A DNA stretch of 64,000 bases from Cystobacter fuscus DSM 2262 (GTDB taxonomy: Bacteria; Myxococcota; Myxococcia; Myxococcales; Myxococcaceae). Both the position numbers and the translations under genes were made by a program. Below are positions 46,711 to 55,412 of this stretch, in pieces (positions within the stretch are counted from its first letter, which is position 1; each line of letters opens with the position of its first letter). The notes under the pieces were generated by a model. The model did not search any database, was not told the origin of the DNA, and worked only from the letters and a program-made list of their open reading frames with translations. The DNA lies in NCBI RefSeq assembly GCF_000335475.2, contig NZ_ANAH02000001.1, forward strand, positions 372,001-436,000, in the 5' to 3' direction.

Positions 46711-47250
46711 TCACCGCCCCACGAGCACATCCAGCTTCACGTCGGCCTGCAGGCGCACCTCGCGTGACGGCATGCGGCCCTTGCCCCTCACGATCAGGCT
46801 CATGGACGGAGCGGCGAGGAAGGGCTGCAGCTCCGCATCCGTCAGCTCCAGGAACAGCACGGGATTGGGCGCGCTCAAGTTCAGCGAGGAGATGTTCTGC
46901 TTGTGCGCCACCCGCACCTCCCGATCTCCCGAGCGCGCGTAGCATTCCACGGTGTCCAGGAAGGAGAAGTCCTGGTCCGCGGGCGCGAGCACCTTGAGCT
47001 GGAAGGAAAAGACGCGCGCGGACGTCACGCGATCCTTGGTGATGTCCAGGTTCTGGAAGTCCTGGTTCCGGTTGAAGTCGAGGTTGGTGAAGCTGCCAAA
47101 GGCCGGGAAGGCGTCGAGCGGGGTGCCGGTGTCGCTCGGGGGAGCGGCGGGAATGGTCGTCTCGCCCTTGAGATTGGCGACATACGAGGGGGACGCGCAG
47201 GCCACGAGCGCGAGCAGGGCACACATGGGGAGCACGAAAGGGGGGCGCAT
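46711..47250 (-). CDS. Hypothetical lipoprotein, 179 aa
   Basis: Signal peptide with lipobox LVACAS (MRPPFVLPMCALLALVAC). The mature part is beta-rich, without recognisable motifs; DITKDRVTSARVFSFQLKV and EVRLQADVKLDVLV suggest a beta-sandwich. Probably outer-membrane anchored. It is convergent with the monooxygenase (5-nt gap). Confidence 0.7.
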   Translation of the reverse strand: MRPPFVLPMCALLALVACASPSYVANLKGETTIPAAPPSDTGTPLDAFPAFGSFTNLDFNRNQDFQNLDITKDRVTSARVFSFQLKVLAPADQDFSFLDTVECYARSGDREVRVAHKQNISSLNLSAPNPVLFLELTDAELQPFLAAPSMSLIVRGKGRMPSREVRLQADVKLDVLVGR

Positions 47251-47367
47251 GGGGCGGGAATCTACCGGCCCGCCGGGGAGACGTCACCGAGGCCCCCGTG
47301 AAGCCCCCTGGGAGGCCGATCCTCATCGTGGACAGGGCGGGCTTGGCCCGGAGTATGGTGCGCCCGC

Positions 47368-48420
47368 TTGAAACGCATCCTCTCCACGCTCCTGGTGCTG
47401 GTCGTGGCGCGGGCCGGTGGTGCGCGGGCCGCCGACGTGGAGGGACGCCTGCGCGTGACGAGCCGGGTGCTGTGGGATGGCAACGCGCCGCGCGACTTCT
47501 CCCAACGAGGCATCTCCCGTGACACCTCGGATGGGGTGTTCAGCCTGCTCGCCTCGGCCGAGGGCCGCTACACCGCCGAGCGCTGGCAGCTCGTGGGCCG
47601 CTACGACGGGGGCGCTCGCGTCTACCTCGGCTACACCCAGGAGAACACGCTCGTGCAAGCCGCCGCGCTGGAGGGCTCGCACGCGCTGGGCGAGTCGCTC
47701 GGCCTGGGCGTGGAGGGACGTGCCAAGGACCGGCGAGGAGGAAGCCGCGAGTACACGGACCTGGCGGCCTCGGCCTTCGCCGAGTACGTCCCGGACGCGC
47801 GGCTCGCCCTGCGCCTGCGCCTGGGCGCCCACCGCTTCGTGTACCGTCCGGACTCCGCCGCGAACTTCGGCAGCCCCGAGCTGGGAGTGCTCGCGCGCTA
47901 CCGGCTCGACCGCCGCCATGCCTTCAGCCTCACCGGGGAGTACGGCGCGCGCCGCTACGACTCGGCCGCGCGCCTGGCCCCGGCGGAGCCCCCGCGGATG
48001 ACGGCTCAACGCGCGGACACGGCCCTGCTCGCGAGCGTGGGCTACACCTACAAGGGCCCCCTGACGCTGGGGCTCGCGTACACCTACGCGGAGAACAACT
48101 CCAACAGCTTCGGCGAGTCGGTGCACCGCCACCGGCTGAGCGCCACCCTGGGGATGCGCCTGCCCTGGAAGCTGACGCTGCTGGCCCAGGGCGCGCTCGG
48201 GCTCAACCTCTACCCGGATGGCGTCTACCTGTCGCCGGAGATCACCCTGCTCGAGGAGGACGAGGCGCAGAACATGCTGTCGGTGCGGCTGGTGCGGCCG
48301 CTGAACGACTGGCTCGACGTGGAACTGTCCTCGGCCATCTATGGCAGCAGCCGGATGCCCACCACGGGCCTGTCCTACTTCCGCCCCGTGGTGGGCGTGG
48401 GCCTGACCTGGCGGCCCTGA
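47368..48420 (+). CDS. Outer-membrane beta-barrel-like protein
   Basis: 350 aa from TTG 47368, the only start that gives the signal peptide MKRILSTLLVLVVARAGGARA. The mature sequence alternates polar and hydrophobic residues in many short strands with aromatic girdles (RYTAERWQLVGRYDGGARVYLGY, ASVGYTYKGPLTLGLAYTY) and ends VGVGLTWRP, as expected of a C-terminal barrel strand. Function unknown. Confidence 0.7.
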   Translation: MKRILSTLLVLVVARAGGARAADVEGRLRVTSRVLWDGNAPRDFSQRGISRDTSDGVFSLLASAEGRYTAERWQLVGRYDGGARVYLGYTQENTLVQAAALEGSHALGESLGLGVEGRAKDRRGGSREYTDLAASAFAEYVPDARLALRLRLGAHRFVYRPDSAANFGSPELGVLARYRLDRRHAFSLTGEYGARRYDSAARLAPAEPPRMTAQRADTALLASVGYTYKGPLTLGLAYTYAENNSNSFGESVHRHRLSATLGMRLPWKLTLLAQGALGLNLYPDGVYLSPEITLLEEDEAQNMLSVRLVRPLNDWLDVELSSAIYGSSRMPTTGLSYFRPVVGVGLTWRP

Positions 48421-48427
48421 CGCCCGC

Positions 48428-48742
48428 TCACTCCAGCCCGGACAGCCGCTCGTCGATCTCCTCGGCGAGGCTCGCGTGGCTCTGGGCGAGCGCCGTGTCG
48501 CGGGCGCGGGTGAGCACCTCGCGCGCCCGGGACGTCTGCCCGGCTCCAGAGTAGGCGTCTCCCAGGGACACCAGGGCGGCGGCGTACTGGGGATCCAGGC
48601 GGACGGCGGTCTCCAGGGCCTCGGCCGCCTCGGCGTAGCGCCGCGCCTCCAACAGGGCCTTGCCCAGGGAGAAGTGCGCCATGGGGGCGTCGGGGAACTG
48701 GGCGGCCATCTTCTTGAACTGCTCCAACCGGGCGTCGCTCAT
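48428..48742 (-). CDS. Small TPR-repeat protein
   Basis: 104 aa. Two TPR motifs: MAHFSLGKALLEARRYAEAAEALETAVRLDP and AALVSLGDAYSGAGQTSRAREVLTRA. It is soluble and probably a protein-protein adaptor. It diverges from proA with only 22 nt between start codons, so the two promoters must overlap. Confidence 0.8.
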   Translation of the reverse strand: MSDARLEQFKKMAAQFPDAPMAHFSLGKALLEARRYAEAAEALETAVRLDPQYAAALVSLGDAYSGAGQTSRAREVLTRARDTALAQSHASLAEEIDERLSGLE

Positions 48743-48764
48743 GGCGGGGTGATAGAGGAGAGGC

Positions 48765-50033
48765 ATGTCCGTTGCCAAGCAAGACGTGCGCTCCCTCGCC
48801 GAGGCCGCCCGCAAGGCCTCGCGCGTGCTCGCCTCCGCCCCCACCGCCCAGAAGGACGAGGCCCTGCGTGCCATGGCCCGCCACCTGCGCGCCGCCCTGC
48901 CCTCGCTGCTGGCCGCCAACGCCGAGGACGTGGCCGCCGCGCGCGCCGCGGGCAAGCCCCCGGCCTTCCTGGACCGGCTCCTGCTGGACGCCGCACGGGT
49001 GGAGGCCATGGCCCGGGCGGTGGAGGAGGTGGCGAACCTGAAGGATCCGGTGGGCGAGCGGACGGAGGAGTGGGACCGGCCCAACGGCCTGCACGTGAGC
49101 AAGGTGCGGCTGCCGCTGGGGGTGGTGCTGATGATCTACGAGGCCCGGCCCAACGTGACGAGCGACGCGGCGGCGCTGTGCCTCAAGAGTGGCAACGCGG
49201 CGCTCCTGCGCGGAGGCAGCGAGGCGGCGCGCTCCAACGCGGCCATCGCGGCGGCGCTGGGGGCGGGGCTCACCGAGGTGGGGCTGCCGGCCGCGAGCAT
49301 CCAGCCGGTGCCCCCGGGCGAGCGCGAGACGCTGCTGGAGCTGCTCAAGCTCGAGGGCCTCATCGACCTGTGCATTCCCCGGGGCGGCGAGAGCCTCATC
49401 CGCTTCGTGGCGGAGAACGCGCGCATTCCCGTGGTGAAGCACTACAAGGGCGTCTGCCACGTGTACGTGCACGCCGCGGCGGACCTGGAGATGGCCACGC
49501 GCATCGTGCTCAACGCCAAGACGAGCCGTCCGGGGGTGTGCAACGCCGCCGAGTGTCTGCTGGTGGACCGGACCATCGCCGGGCGCTTCCTGCCCCAGGT
49601 GGGCCGGGAGCTCGCGGCGCGGGGCGTGGAGCTGCGCGCGGACGCGACCTCGGCGGGGATTCTGGGGCAGGCCGGCGTGGCGGCGCGGCCCGCGTCCGAG
49701 GAAGACTGGGGCCGGGAGTACCTGGAGCTCATCCTGGCCATCCGGGTGGTGGACGGGCTGGACGAGGCGCTGGAGCACATCGGCCGCTACGGCAGCGAGC
49801 ACACCGAGGCCATCGTCACGGCGGATGCCGGGGTGGCCGGGCGCTTCACCCGGGAAGCCCAGGCGAGCGCGGTGGTCTGGAACGCCTCCACGCGCTTCAA
49901 CGACGGGGGAGAACTGGGCCTGGGGGCCGAAATCGGGATTTCCACCAGCCGACTGCACGCCTTTGGACCCATGGGCCTGAGAGAATTGACGAGTCAAAAG
50001 TACGTCATCCACGGACAGGGCCAGGTGCGCTAG
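48765..50033 (+). CDS. proA: Gamma-glutamyl phosphate reductase
   Basis: 422 aa, normal length. Active-site Cys in [34 protein letters not shown] and [12 protein letters not shown] are ProA signatures; C-terminal [33 protein letters not shown]. It reduces gamma-glutamyl phosphate with NADPH in proline synthesis. It is the first of a tight set with rsfS and rlmH (17-nt gap, then overlap); this order is common in bacteria. Confidence 0.97.
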   Translation: MSVAKQDVRSLAEAARKASRVLASAPTAQKDEALRAMARHLRAALPSLLAANAEDVAAARAAGKPPAFLDRLLLDAARVEAMARAVEEVANLKDPVGERTEEWDRPNGLHVSKVRLPLGVVLMIYEARPNVTSDAAALCLKSGNAALLRGGSEAARSNAAIAAALGAGLTEVGLPAASIQPVPPGERETLLELLKLEGLIDLCIPRGGESLIRFVAENARIPVVKHYKGVCHVYVHAAADLEMATRIVLNAKTSRPGVCNAAECLLVDRTIAGRFLPQVGRELAARGVELRADATSAGILGQAGVAARPASEEDWGREYLELILAIRVVDGLDEALEHIGRYGSEHTEAIVTADAGVAGRFTREAQASAVVWNASTRFNDGGELGLGAEIGISTSRLHAFGPMGLRELTSQKYVIHGQGQVR

Positions 50034-50050
50034 GGTGCGCCCAGACACGT

Positions 50051-50584
50051 ATGGCGACCAAGAAGACGACGAAGAAGCCGGCGGCGAAGAAGAAGAGCGC
50101 GACGAAGACGCCCGCCGCCCGCAAGAAGACGGCCGCGAAGAAGACGACGGCGAAGAAGCTGGCCGTGCGCAAGAAGCCGTCCGTCCGCAAGAAGAAGGCG
50201 CCCGCGCCGGCGGCGGCGGCTCCAGCCATCCTGGAGAATCCGCGCGCCCATGCGCTCGCGCGAAAGATCGCCAACCTGCTGTCGGACAAGAAGGCCGTGG
50301 ACATCGTCATCCTCGACGTGCGCGGCATGACGTCCTACGCCGACTACGTCGTGGTGGCCTCGGGTGAGAGTGACCGGCAGGTGTCCTCCATGGCCGAGCA
50401 CGTGCTCGTCAAGCTCAAGGAGAGCGAGGGCCTGCGCCCCGTGGGCCACGAGGGCATGGACACCGGCCAGTGGGTGCTCCTGGACTTCGGCGAGGTGGTC
50501 GCCCACATCTTCTACTCGGAGATGCGCGCCCACTATGACCTCGAGGGCATCTGGGCCGACGCGCGCCGGGAGAAGGTGGCCTGA
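50051..50584 (+). CDS. rsfS: Ribosome silencing factor RsfS with Lys/Ala-rich N-terminal tail
   Basis: 177 aa, about 60 residues longer than usual. The C-terminal 115 residues are a normal RsfS/DUF143 domain ([53 protein letters not shown]). Residues 1-50 are a histone-H1-like tail of KKxA/KKTA repeats. RsfS binds L14 (uL14) on the large subunit and blocks subunit joining in starvation. The tail may bind rRNA or nucleic acid. The stop overlaps the apparent rlmH start. Confidence 0.93.
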   Translation: MATKKTTKKPAAKKKSATKTPAARKKTAAKKTTAKKLAVRKKPSVRKKKAPAPAAAAPAILENPRAHALARKIANLLSDKKAVDIVILDVRGMTSYADYVVVASGESDRQVSSMAEHVLVKLKESEGLRPVGHEGMDTGQWVLLDFGEVVAHIFYSEMRAHYDLEGIWADARREKVA

Positions 50585-51045
50585 AGGTCCGGCTCGTCTC
50601 GGTGGGCAGGGATCGCTCGGGCCTCTATGAGCCCGCGGTCCAGGAGTACGCCTCGCGCCTGGCCCACTACACCCGCTTCGAGCTGGTGGAGCTGCCCGAG
50701 GCCGGTGGCAAGAAGGGCAAGGCCACGGACGCCCGCGCGCTCGAGGCCGACGCCCTGCTCGCTCGCAGGAAGCCGCAAGACTTGCTGGTGGCGCTCGACG
50801 AGCGGGGCAAGCTGCTCGACTCGGTGGAGTTCAGCCGCTACGTGGGCCGGGCCCGGGATGGCGCGAAGGATCTCCTCCTCGTCATCGGTGGGGACGAGGG
50901 GCTGGACGAGCGGGTGCGGCAGTCGGCCGACCTCATCCTCTCACTGTCGAAGATGACGCTGCCGCACCGCCTGGCGCGCGTGGTGCTGGTGGAGCAGCTC
51001 TACCGCGCCTTCACGCTCCTCAAGGGCGAGCCGTACCACAAATAG
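50581..51045 (+). CDS. rlmH: 23S rRNA pseudouridine-1915 N3-methyltransferase, apparent CTG start
   Basis: 154 aa if started at CTG 50581 (reads [20 protein letters not shown], exactly the family N-terminus). The nearest standard start, GTG 50602, would delete the first beta strand. GGGAGAAGG (50568-50576) is well placed for CTG 50581, which overlaps the rsf[19 protein letters not shown] and the C-terminal [15 protein letters not shown] are RlmH hallmarks. The SPOUT enzyme methylates Psi1915 of 23S rRNA. Confidence 0.9.
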   Translation: MKVRLVSVGRDRSGLYEPAVQEYASRLAHYTRFELVELPEAGGKKGKATDARALEADALLARRKPQDLLVALDERGKLLDSVEFSRYVGRARDGAKDLLLVIGGDEGLDERVRQSADLILSLSKMTLPHRLARVVLVEQLYRAFTLLKGEPYHK

Positions 51046-51098
51046 CCCGCCCCGCCCGGCGCGTCAGACAGCGCGCGCCGCGCGCGTCCAGGGGCGGC

Positions 51099-52223
51099 AT
51101 GAACTCCACCCTGCCCCGCGTCCGTGTCATCGCCTCGCCCCAGTCGTGGGTGGAGGGAGAAGCCCTGCGTCAACTCGAGGCCGCCGCGCGGCTTCCCGGC
51201 ATGCGCTCCGCGGTGGGCCTGCCAGACCTGCACCCGGGCAAGGGCGCTCCCGTGGGCGCCGCGTTCACCTCGCAAGGCGTCTTCTATCCCTTCCTGGTGG
51301 GCAACGACATCGGGTGCGGCATGGGGCTGTGGGCGTTGGATCTGCCCGCGCGCAAGGCGAAGCCGGAGCGATGGGCCGCGCGACTGGACCTGGAGGGCCC
51401 CTGGGAGGGCGACGCGGAGGCGATGCTCGCGGACGCGGGCGTCAGGCCCTGCGGCTTCGAGGCCTCGCTCGGCACCGTGGGCGGCGGCAACCACTTCGCC
51501 GAGGTGCAGCGGGTGGAGGCGGTGCACGACGCGAGCACCTTCCAGACGCTGAAGCTGGAGACGGATCGGCTGCTGCTGCTGGTGCACTCCGGCTCGCGGG
51601 GCCTGGGAGAACACATCCTGCGCGCGCACGTGGACCGGCATGGCGCGGGGAGCCTCGCGGAGGAGTCGGCCGAGGCGCGCACCTACCTCGCGCGGCATGA
51701 TCAGGCGGTGGGCTGGGCGCGGGCCAACCGCGCCGCCATCGCCGAGCGGGTGATGCGGGGCGTGAGCGCGGCGGGGCGGCGGGTGCTCGATGTCTGCCAC
51801 AACAGCGTCACCCCCAAGGAGTGGGAGGGCGGACGGGGCTGGCTGCACCGCAAGGGCGCGGCGCCCTCGGATCAAGGGCCGGTGGTGATTCCCGGCAGCC
51901 GCGGCGCGCTGAGCTACCTGGTGCTGCCCCTGGGAGACGGCGAGGACCATGCCCACAGCCTCGCGCACGGGGCGGGCCGCAAGTGGACGCGCACCCATGC
52001 CCGCGAGCGCCTGCGCGAGCGCTTCACCCCCGATGCGCTCCTGCGCACCACCTTCAAGAGCCACGTCGTGTGCGAGGACCGCGACCTGCTCTTCGAGGAG
52101 GCCCCTCCCGCGTACAAGGCCATCGATCGCGTGGTGGGCGATCTAGTCGATGCTGGACTCGTGCGCGTGGTGGCCACGCTCGCCCCGCTGCTGACCTACA
52201 AGACCCGGAGCCGGCGGGAGTAG
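51099..52223 (+). CDS. rtcB: RtcB-family RNA ligase (release-factor-H-coupled type)
   Basis: 374 aa, shorter than canonical RtcB (about 400-480). Conserved metal/GTP motifs: DLHPGKGAPVG, GNDIGCGMG (metal Cys near 72), GTVGGGNHFAEVQ, HSGSRGLG, CHNSV, HRKGA, VIPGSRG and SLAHGAGRKWTR (guanylylated His). It joins 2',3'-cyclic-phosphate RNA ends to 5'-OH ends. The short form resembles the subgroup often next to prfH, but no release factor gene is present here. Confidence 0.9.
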   Translation: MNSTLPRVRVIASPQSWVEGEALRQLEAAARLPGMRSAVGLPDLHPGKGAPVGAAFTSQGVFYPFLVGNDIGCGMGLWALDLPARKAKPERWAARLDLEGPWEGDAEAMLADAGVRPCGFEASLGTVGGGNHFAEVQRVEAVHDASTFQTLKLETDRLLLLVHSGSRGLGEHILRAHVDRHGAGSLAEESAEARTYLARHDQAVGWARANRAAIAERVMRGVSAAGRRVLDVCHNSVTPKEWEGGRGWLHRKGAAPSDQGPVVIPGSRGALSYLVLPLGDGEDHAHSLAHGAGRKWTRTHARERLRERFTPDALLRTTFKSHVVCEDRDLLFEEAPPAYKAIDRVVGDLVDAGLVRVVATLAPLLTYKTRSRRE

Positions 52224-52236
52224 GCTCGTGCCCGCC

Positions 52237-52845
52237 ATGATCAAGCTCTACCAGTCCCATCCCTCGGGAAATTGCTACAAGATCCGCCTGCTGCTGCACC
52301 AGCTCGCCATTCCCTTCGAGACGGTGGAGGTGGACATCGCCGCCGGGCAGACCCGCACGCCGGAATTCAAGGCGAAGAATCCCATCGCCAAGCTGCCCAC
52401 CGTGGAGCTGGAGCCGGGCGTGTTCCTCGCCGAGTCCAATGCCATCCTCTGGTACTTCGCCGAGGGCACGCCCTTCATCCCCTCGGACAAGCTGGAGCGG
52501 GCGCGGATGCTGCAGTGGATGTCCTTCGAGCAGTACAGCCACGAGCCCTACATCGCCGTGGCGCGCGCGTGGGTCTCCCTCTTCGGGATTCCCACGGGCA
52601 AGGAGCAGGAACTGGAGGAGCGCATCCACAAGGGCTACGCCGCGCTGGACGTGATGGAGGGCGAGCTCAAGAAGCGCCCCTTCTTCGCCGGAGACACCTA
52701 CAGCCTCGCGGACATCGCGCTGTATGCCTATACGCACGTGGCGGACGAGGGCCGCTTCGAGCTGGGACGCTACCGGGCCATCCGCGCCTGGTTCGAGCGG
52801 GTGCAGGCCCAGCCGCGCCACCTGCGCCTGCGAGACCAGGCATGA
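52237..52845 (+). CDS. Glutathione S-transferase family protein
   Basis: 202 aa from ATG 52237 (GTG 52228 possible). Thioredoxin-fold N-terminal domain (LYQSHPSGNCYKIRLLL; cis-Pro in KLPTVEL; LAESNAIL) and helical C-terminal domain with the N-capping motif SLADIALYAYTHV. The Ser/Cys near residue 9-12 is the likely catalytic side. It starts 13 nt after rtcB and its stop overlaps the GNAT start, suggesting one transcript. Confidence 0.9.
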   Translation: MIKLYQSHPSGNCYKIRLLLHQLAIPFETVEVDIAAGQTRTPEFKAKNPIAKLPTVELEPGVFLAESNAILWYFAEGTPFIPSDKLERARMLQWMSFEQYSHEPYIAVARAWVSLFGIPTGKEQELEERIHKGYAALDVMEGELKKRPFFAGDTYSLADIALYAYTHVADEGRFELGRYRAIRAWFERVQAQPRHLRLRDQA

Positions 52846-53300
52846 TGCGAATCCTCCCAGGAGACCTCGACGACCCGCGCGTCATCGGGCTGCTCGACAT
52901 CCACCTGAAGAGCGCCCGGGAGGAAACGGCACCGGGCAGTGCGCATGCCCTGGATCTCACCGGGCTGCGCGCATCCGGCATCCGCCTCTGGACGATCTGG
53001 GAGGACGAGACGCTCCTGGGTGTCGGCGCGCTGAAGCGGCTCTCGCCCGAGCATGGTGAGATCAAATCGATGCATACGGCGCAATCCATGCGCGGCCGGG
53101 GCGCAGGGAGCGCCATGTTGCGCCACATCATCGAGACCGCACGGGCCAGCGGCATGTCGCGCCTCAGCCTGGAAACGGGCTCCTGGGACTATTTCCAGCC
53201 CGCACGGGCACTCTACAGGAGCCATGGCTTCGTGGAGTGCCCACCGTTCGGCGACTATGTGCTCGACCCGAACAGCGTCTTCATGACGCTCGAACTGTGA
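52842..53300 (+). CDS. GNAT-family N-acetyltransferase
   Basis: 152 aa, ATG overlapping the GST stop (ATGA). The acetyl-CoA loop is SMRGRGAGSAMLRHII, preceded by EIKSMHT and followed by LSLETGSWDYFQPARALYRSHGFVECPPFGDY. These match the YsnE/PaiA-like group of GNATs. Substrate unknown. Confidence 0.9.
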   Translation: MMRILPGDLDDPRVIGLLDIHLKSAREETAPGSAHALDLTGLRASGIRLWTIWEDETLLGVGALKRLSPEHGEIKSMHTAQSMRGRGAGSAMLRHIIETARASGMSRLSLETGSWDYFQPARALYRSHGFVECPPFGDYVLDPNSVFMTLEL

Positions 53301-53330
53301 GCCCGCCAGCCCGTCCGGAGAGACACCTTG

Positions 53331-54230
53331 TCAGCGAGGCTTCTTGCCTCCGAGATGAGCCGTGAGCGCGTCGATGAATACCCGCACCTTGGCCGAAAGG
53401 CTCCGGTGGCTCGGGTACAGGGCATTGACCTCGGTCGTGTCCGGCTTCGTCTGGGGGAGCACCCGCACCAGTTCGCCAGCGGCAATCGCCTTCTCGGCCA
53501 TGAAGCGTGGGAGCCTGCCAATACCCGCTCCGCCCATCAGCATCACCAACCCGACCGCGGGCTCCGGGCAAACCGCACGGGGGTAGATGGCGATGTGCTC
53601 TTTTCCACGACCAGGGGTATCGAACGTCCACTCCGTCGTTCCATCAATCCTGTCCATGAAATCGTGGCCCGCGAGGTCCGCGACCGAGGTGGGCGTCCCC
53701 CGCGCCTTGAGATAGGAGGGACTGGCGCAAAGCCACATCTCCAGTGATGGCAGACGGCGTGCGACGAGCCCGGAATCGACGAGTGAACCCATACGGATCG
53801 CCACGTCGATCTCCTGGGCGATCATATCGACGTTGCGATGGTTGAGATCGAGCACCACCCGGACCTCGGGATAGCTCGCGAGGAACGTGGGCAGCATCGG
53901 CGCGATCAGGGTGTGGACGTACGAGAGCGGCGCGCTCACCCGCAGGGTGCCGCGCGGTACGCCGACGAAGCCCCCCAGCGCCGTCTCGGCCTCGTCCACG
54001 TCGTTCATGATTCGCAAGGCGTGCGGGTGCAGCAGCGCCCCCGCGTCCGTGAGCCGCACATGGCGATTGGATCGTTCCACCAGCGCGGTGCCCACGACGG
54101 CCTCCAGCCGGGCGAGTGAACGGCTGACGGACGACTTCGGCATGTTCAACGCTCGCGCGGCGGCCGAGACACTCTTCAAGTCGGCGATGCGCGCGAAGGC
54201 GCGCAGATCGGTCAGGTCCAGGTCGAACAT
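53331..54230 (-). CDS. LysR-family transcriptional regulator
   Basis: 299 aa. Winged helix-turn-helix at about 1-62 (FARIADLKSVSAAARALNMPKSSVSRSLARLE), then a periplasmic-binding-protein-like effector domain. The group resembles regulators beside ene-reductases and oxidoreductases. It diverges from the OYE/hydrolase pair over 123 bp with two palindromes, and likely controls that pair and itself. Confidence 0.92.
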   Translation of the reverse strand: MFDLDLTDLRAFARIADLKSVSAAARALNMPKSSVSRSLARLEAVVGTALVERSNRHVRLTDAGALLHPHALRIMNDVDEAETALGGFVGVPRGTLRVSAPLSYVHTLIAPMLPTFLASYPEVRVVLDLNHRNVDMIAQEIDVAIRMGSLVDSGLVARRLPSLEMWLCASPSYLKARGTPTSVADLAGHDFMDRIDGTTEWTFDTPGRGKEHIAIYPRAVCPEPAVGLVMLMGGAGIGRLPRFMAEKAIAAGELVRVLPQTKPDTTEVNALYPSHRSLSAKVRVFIDALTAHLGGKKPR

Positions 54231-54240
54231 GGCCTCGAGC

Positions 54241-54294
54241 GTTCCAGAACTGGAACATCATGTCCACACCTGGCAACCGCGCTTCCAGTTGGAA
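54241..54294. promoter_or_regulatory. Two related palindromes between lysR and the ene-reductase gene
   Basis: GTTCCAGAACTGGAAC (54241-54256) is a perfect 7+2+7 palindrome; TTCCAGTTGGAA (54283-54294) shares its TTCCA/TGGAA arms. Centres are 40 bp apart. The first lies 11 nt from the LysR start. Likely LysR binding sites (T-N-A type), though another dimeric regulator would fit. Confidence 0.65.
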
Positions 54295-54353
54295 CGACCC
54301 GGGGCTCCCCCTAGAAATGATTGGCAACAGGAACCCAGCAACAGGAACCCGGT

Positions 54354-55412
54354 ATGACCTCAATCCTTCATCAAGACAGACTCTTGTCCCCCGTCACCCT
54401 TGGCGCGCTGACACTGCGCAACCGGGTGATCATGTCCCCCATGTCCCGCGTGCGAGCGGATGCGGACCTGGCTCCCCCGGACTTCGTCGCGAGGTATTAC
54501 GCCCAGCGGGCCAGCGCGGGGCTGATCATCACGGAGTCCACCGCCGTCGCTCCCTACGGCGCTGGCTTCCCACCACTGCCCGGTCTCTTCACCGCCAGAC
54601 AGGTCAATGGCTGGCGCAAGGTGGTCGAGGCCGTGCACGACACGGGCGGCCTGATCGCCGCCCAGCTCTGGCACACCGGACGCGAACGCAAGGAAGACGA
54701 AGCCCGGGGACGGCCACCCGGCTGGGCCATGATGGAAGCGATCACACCGGCTGATCTCACGACCTCCGAAATCGCCGGCATCGTGAAGGGGTACGTCAAC
54801 GGCGCACGGGCCTCCCGGGAAGCGGGCTTCGACGCCATCGAGCTCCACAACGGCAATGGCTTCCTCCTCGATCGCTTCCTCCGGGCCGGAACCAACTGTC
54901 GCGAGGACAGCTACGGGGGGAGCCTCGAGAACCGCACGCGCTTGACGCTGGAAATCCTCGCGGCGGTCTCGGAGGTCTACGGTGCCGAGCGCGTTGGGAT
55001 CAGGTTCTCGCCCAGCGCCACCGTCGCGGGGAGCCCGGATCCGCGGGTTGAGGAGACCTTCGCCTATCTTCTCGAGCGGCTCCGTCCGCTGGGTCTCGCC
55101 TGGGTCGATGTGACCCGTGTCACCGCGCAGGATATGGCCCATGGGTCTGGACCGGGAATCCCGCTGGAGTGGATCCGGTCGCACTACGAGGGCCGACTGA
55201 TCGGGGCTGGCGAGTTCGACCGCGAAAAGGGCGAAGAGGCGATCGCCCAGGGCACCCTGGACGCGGTCGCCTATGGTCGACTGTTCCTCGCCAATCCGGA
55301 CCTGCCGAAGCGCTTCGCCAGGCGGGCCCCGCTGAACAATCCCAACCCTCAGACCTTCTACGCGCCGGGCGAAACCGGCCTGACGGACTACCCCACGATG
55401 GAGGCGGCATGA
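54354..55412 (+). CDS. Old Yellow Enzyme-family NADH:flavin oxidoreductase / ene-reductase
   Basis: 352 aa from ATG 54354 (CAGGAA upstream). Beta/alpha barrel with FMN and substrate motifs: NRVIMSPMSRVRAD, AAQLWHTGR near 100, ELHNGNGFLLDRFLRAGTN with the His/Asn pair, DSYGGSLENRTR, and a C-terminal AYGRLFLANPDLP. It reduces activated C=C bonds with NAD(P)H. The downstream hydrolase overlaps it by 4 nt. Confidence 0.92.
   Translation: MTSILHQDRLLSPVTLGALTLRNRVIMSPMSRVRADADLAPPDFVARYYAQRASAGLIITESTAVAPYGAGFPPLPGLFTARQVNGWRKVVEAVHDTGGLIAAQLWHTGRERKEDEARGRPPGWAMMEAITPADLTTSEIAGIVKGYVNGARASREAGFDAIELHNGNGFLLDRFLRAGTNCREDSYGGSLENRTRLTLEILAAVSEVYGAERVGIRFSPSATVAGSPDPRVEETFAYLLERLRPLGLAWVDVTRVTAQDMAHGSGPGIPLEWIRSHYEGRLIGAGEFDREKGEEAIAQGTLDAVAYGRLFLANPDLPKRFARRAPLNNPNPQTFYAPGETGLTDYPTMEAA

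Noticed and set aside
51046-51098. GC-rich inverted repeat between rlmH and rtcB
   Set aside because: CCGCCCC/GGGGCGG is short with a long GC-repeat loop; not distinguishable from composition.
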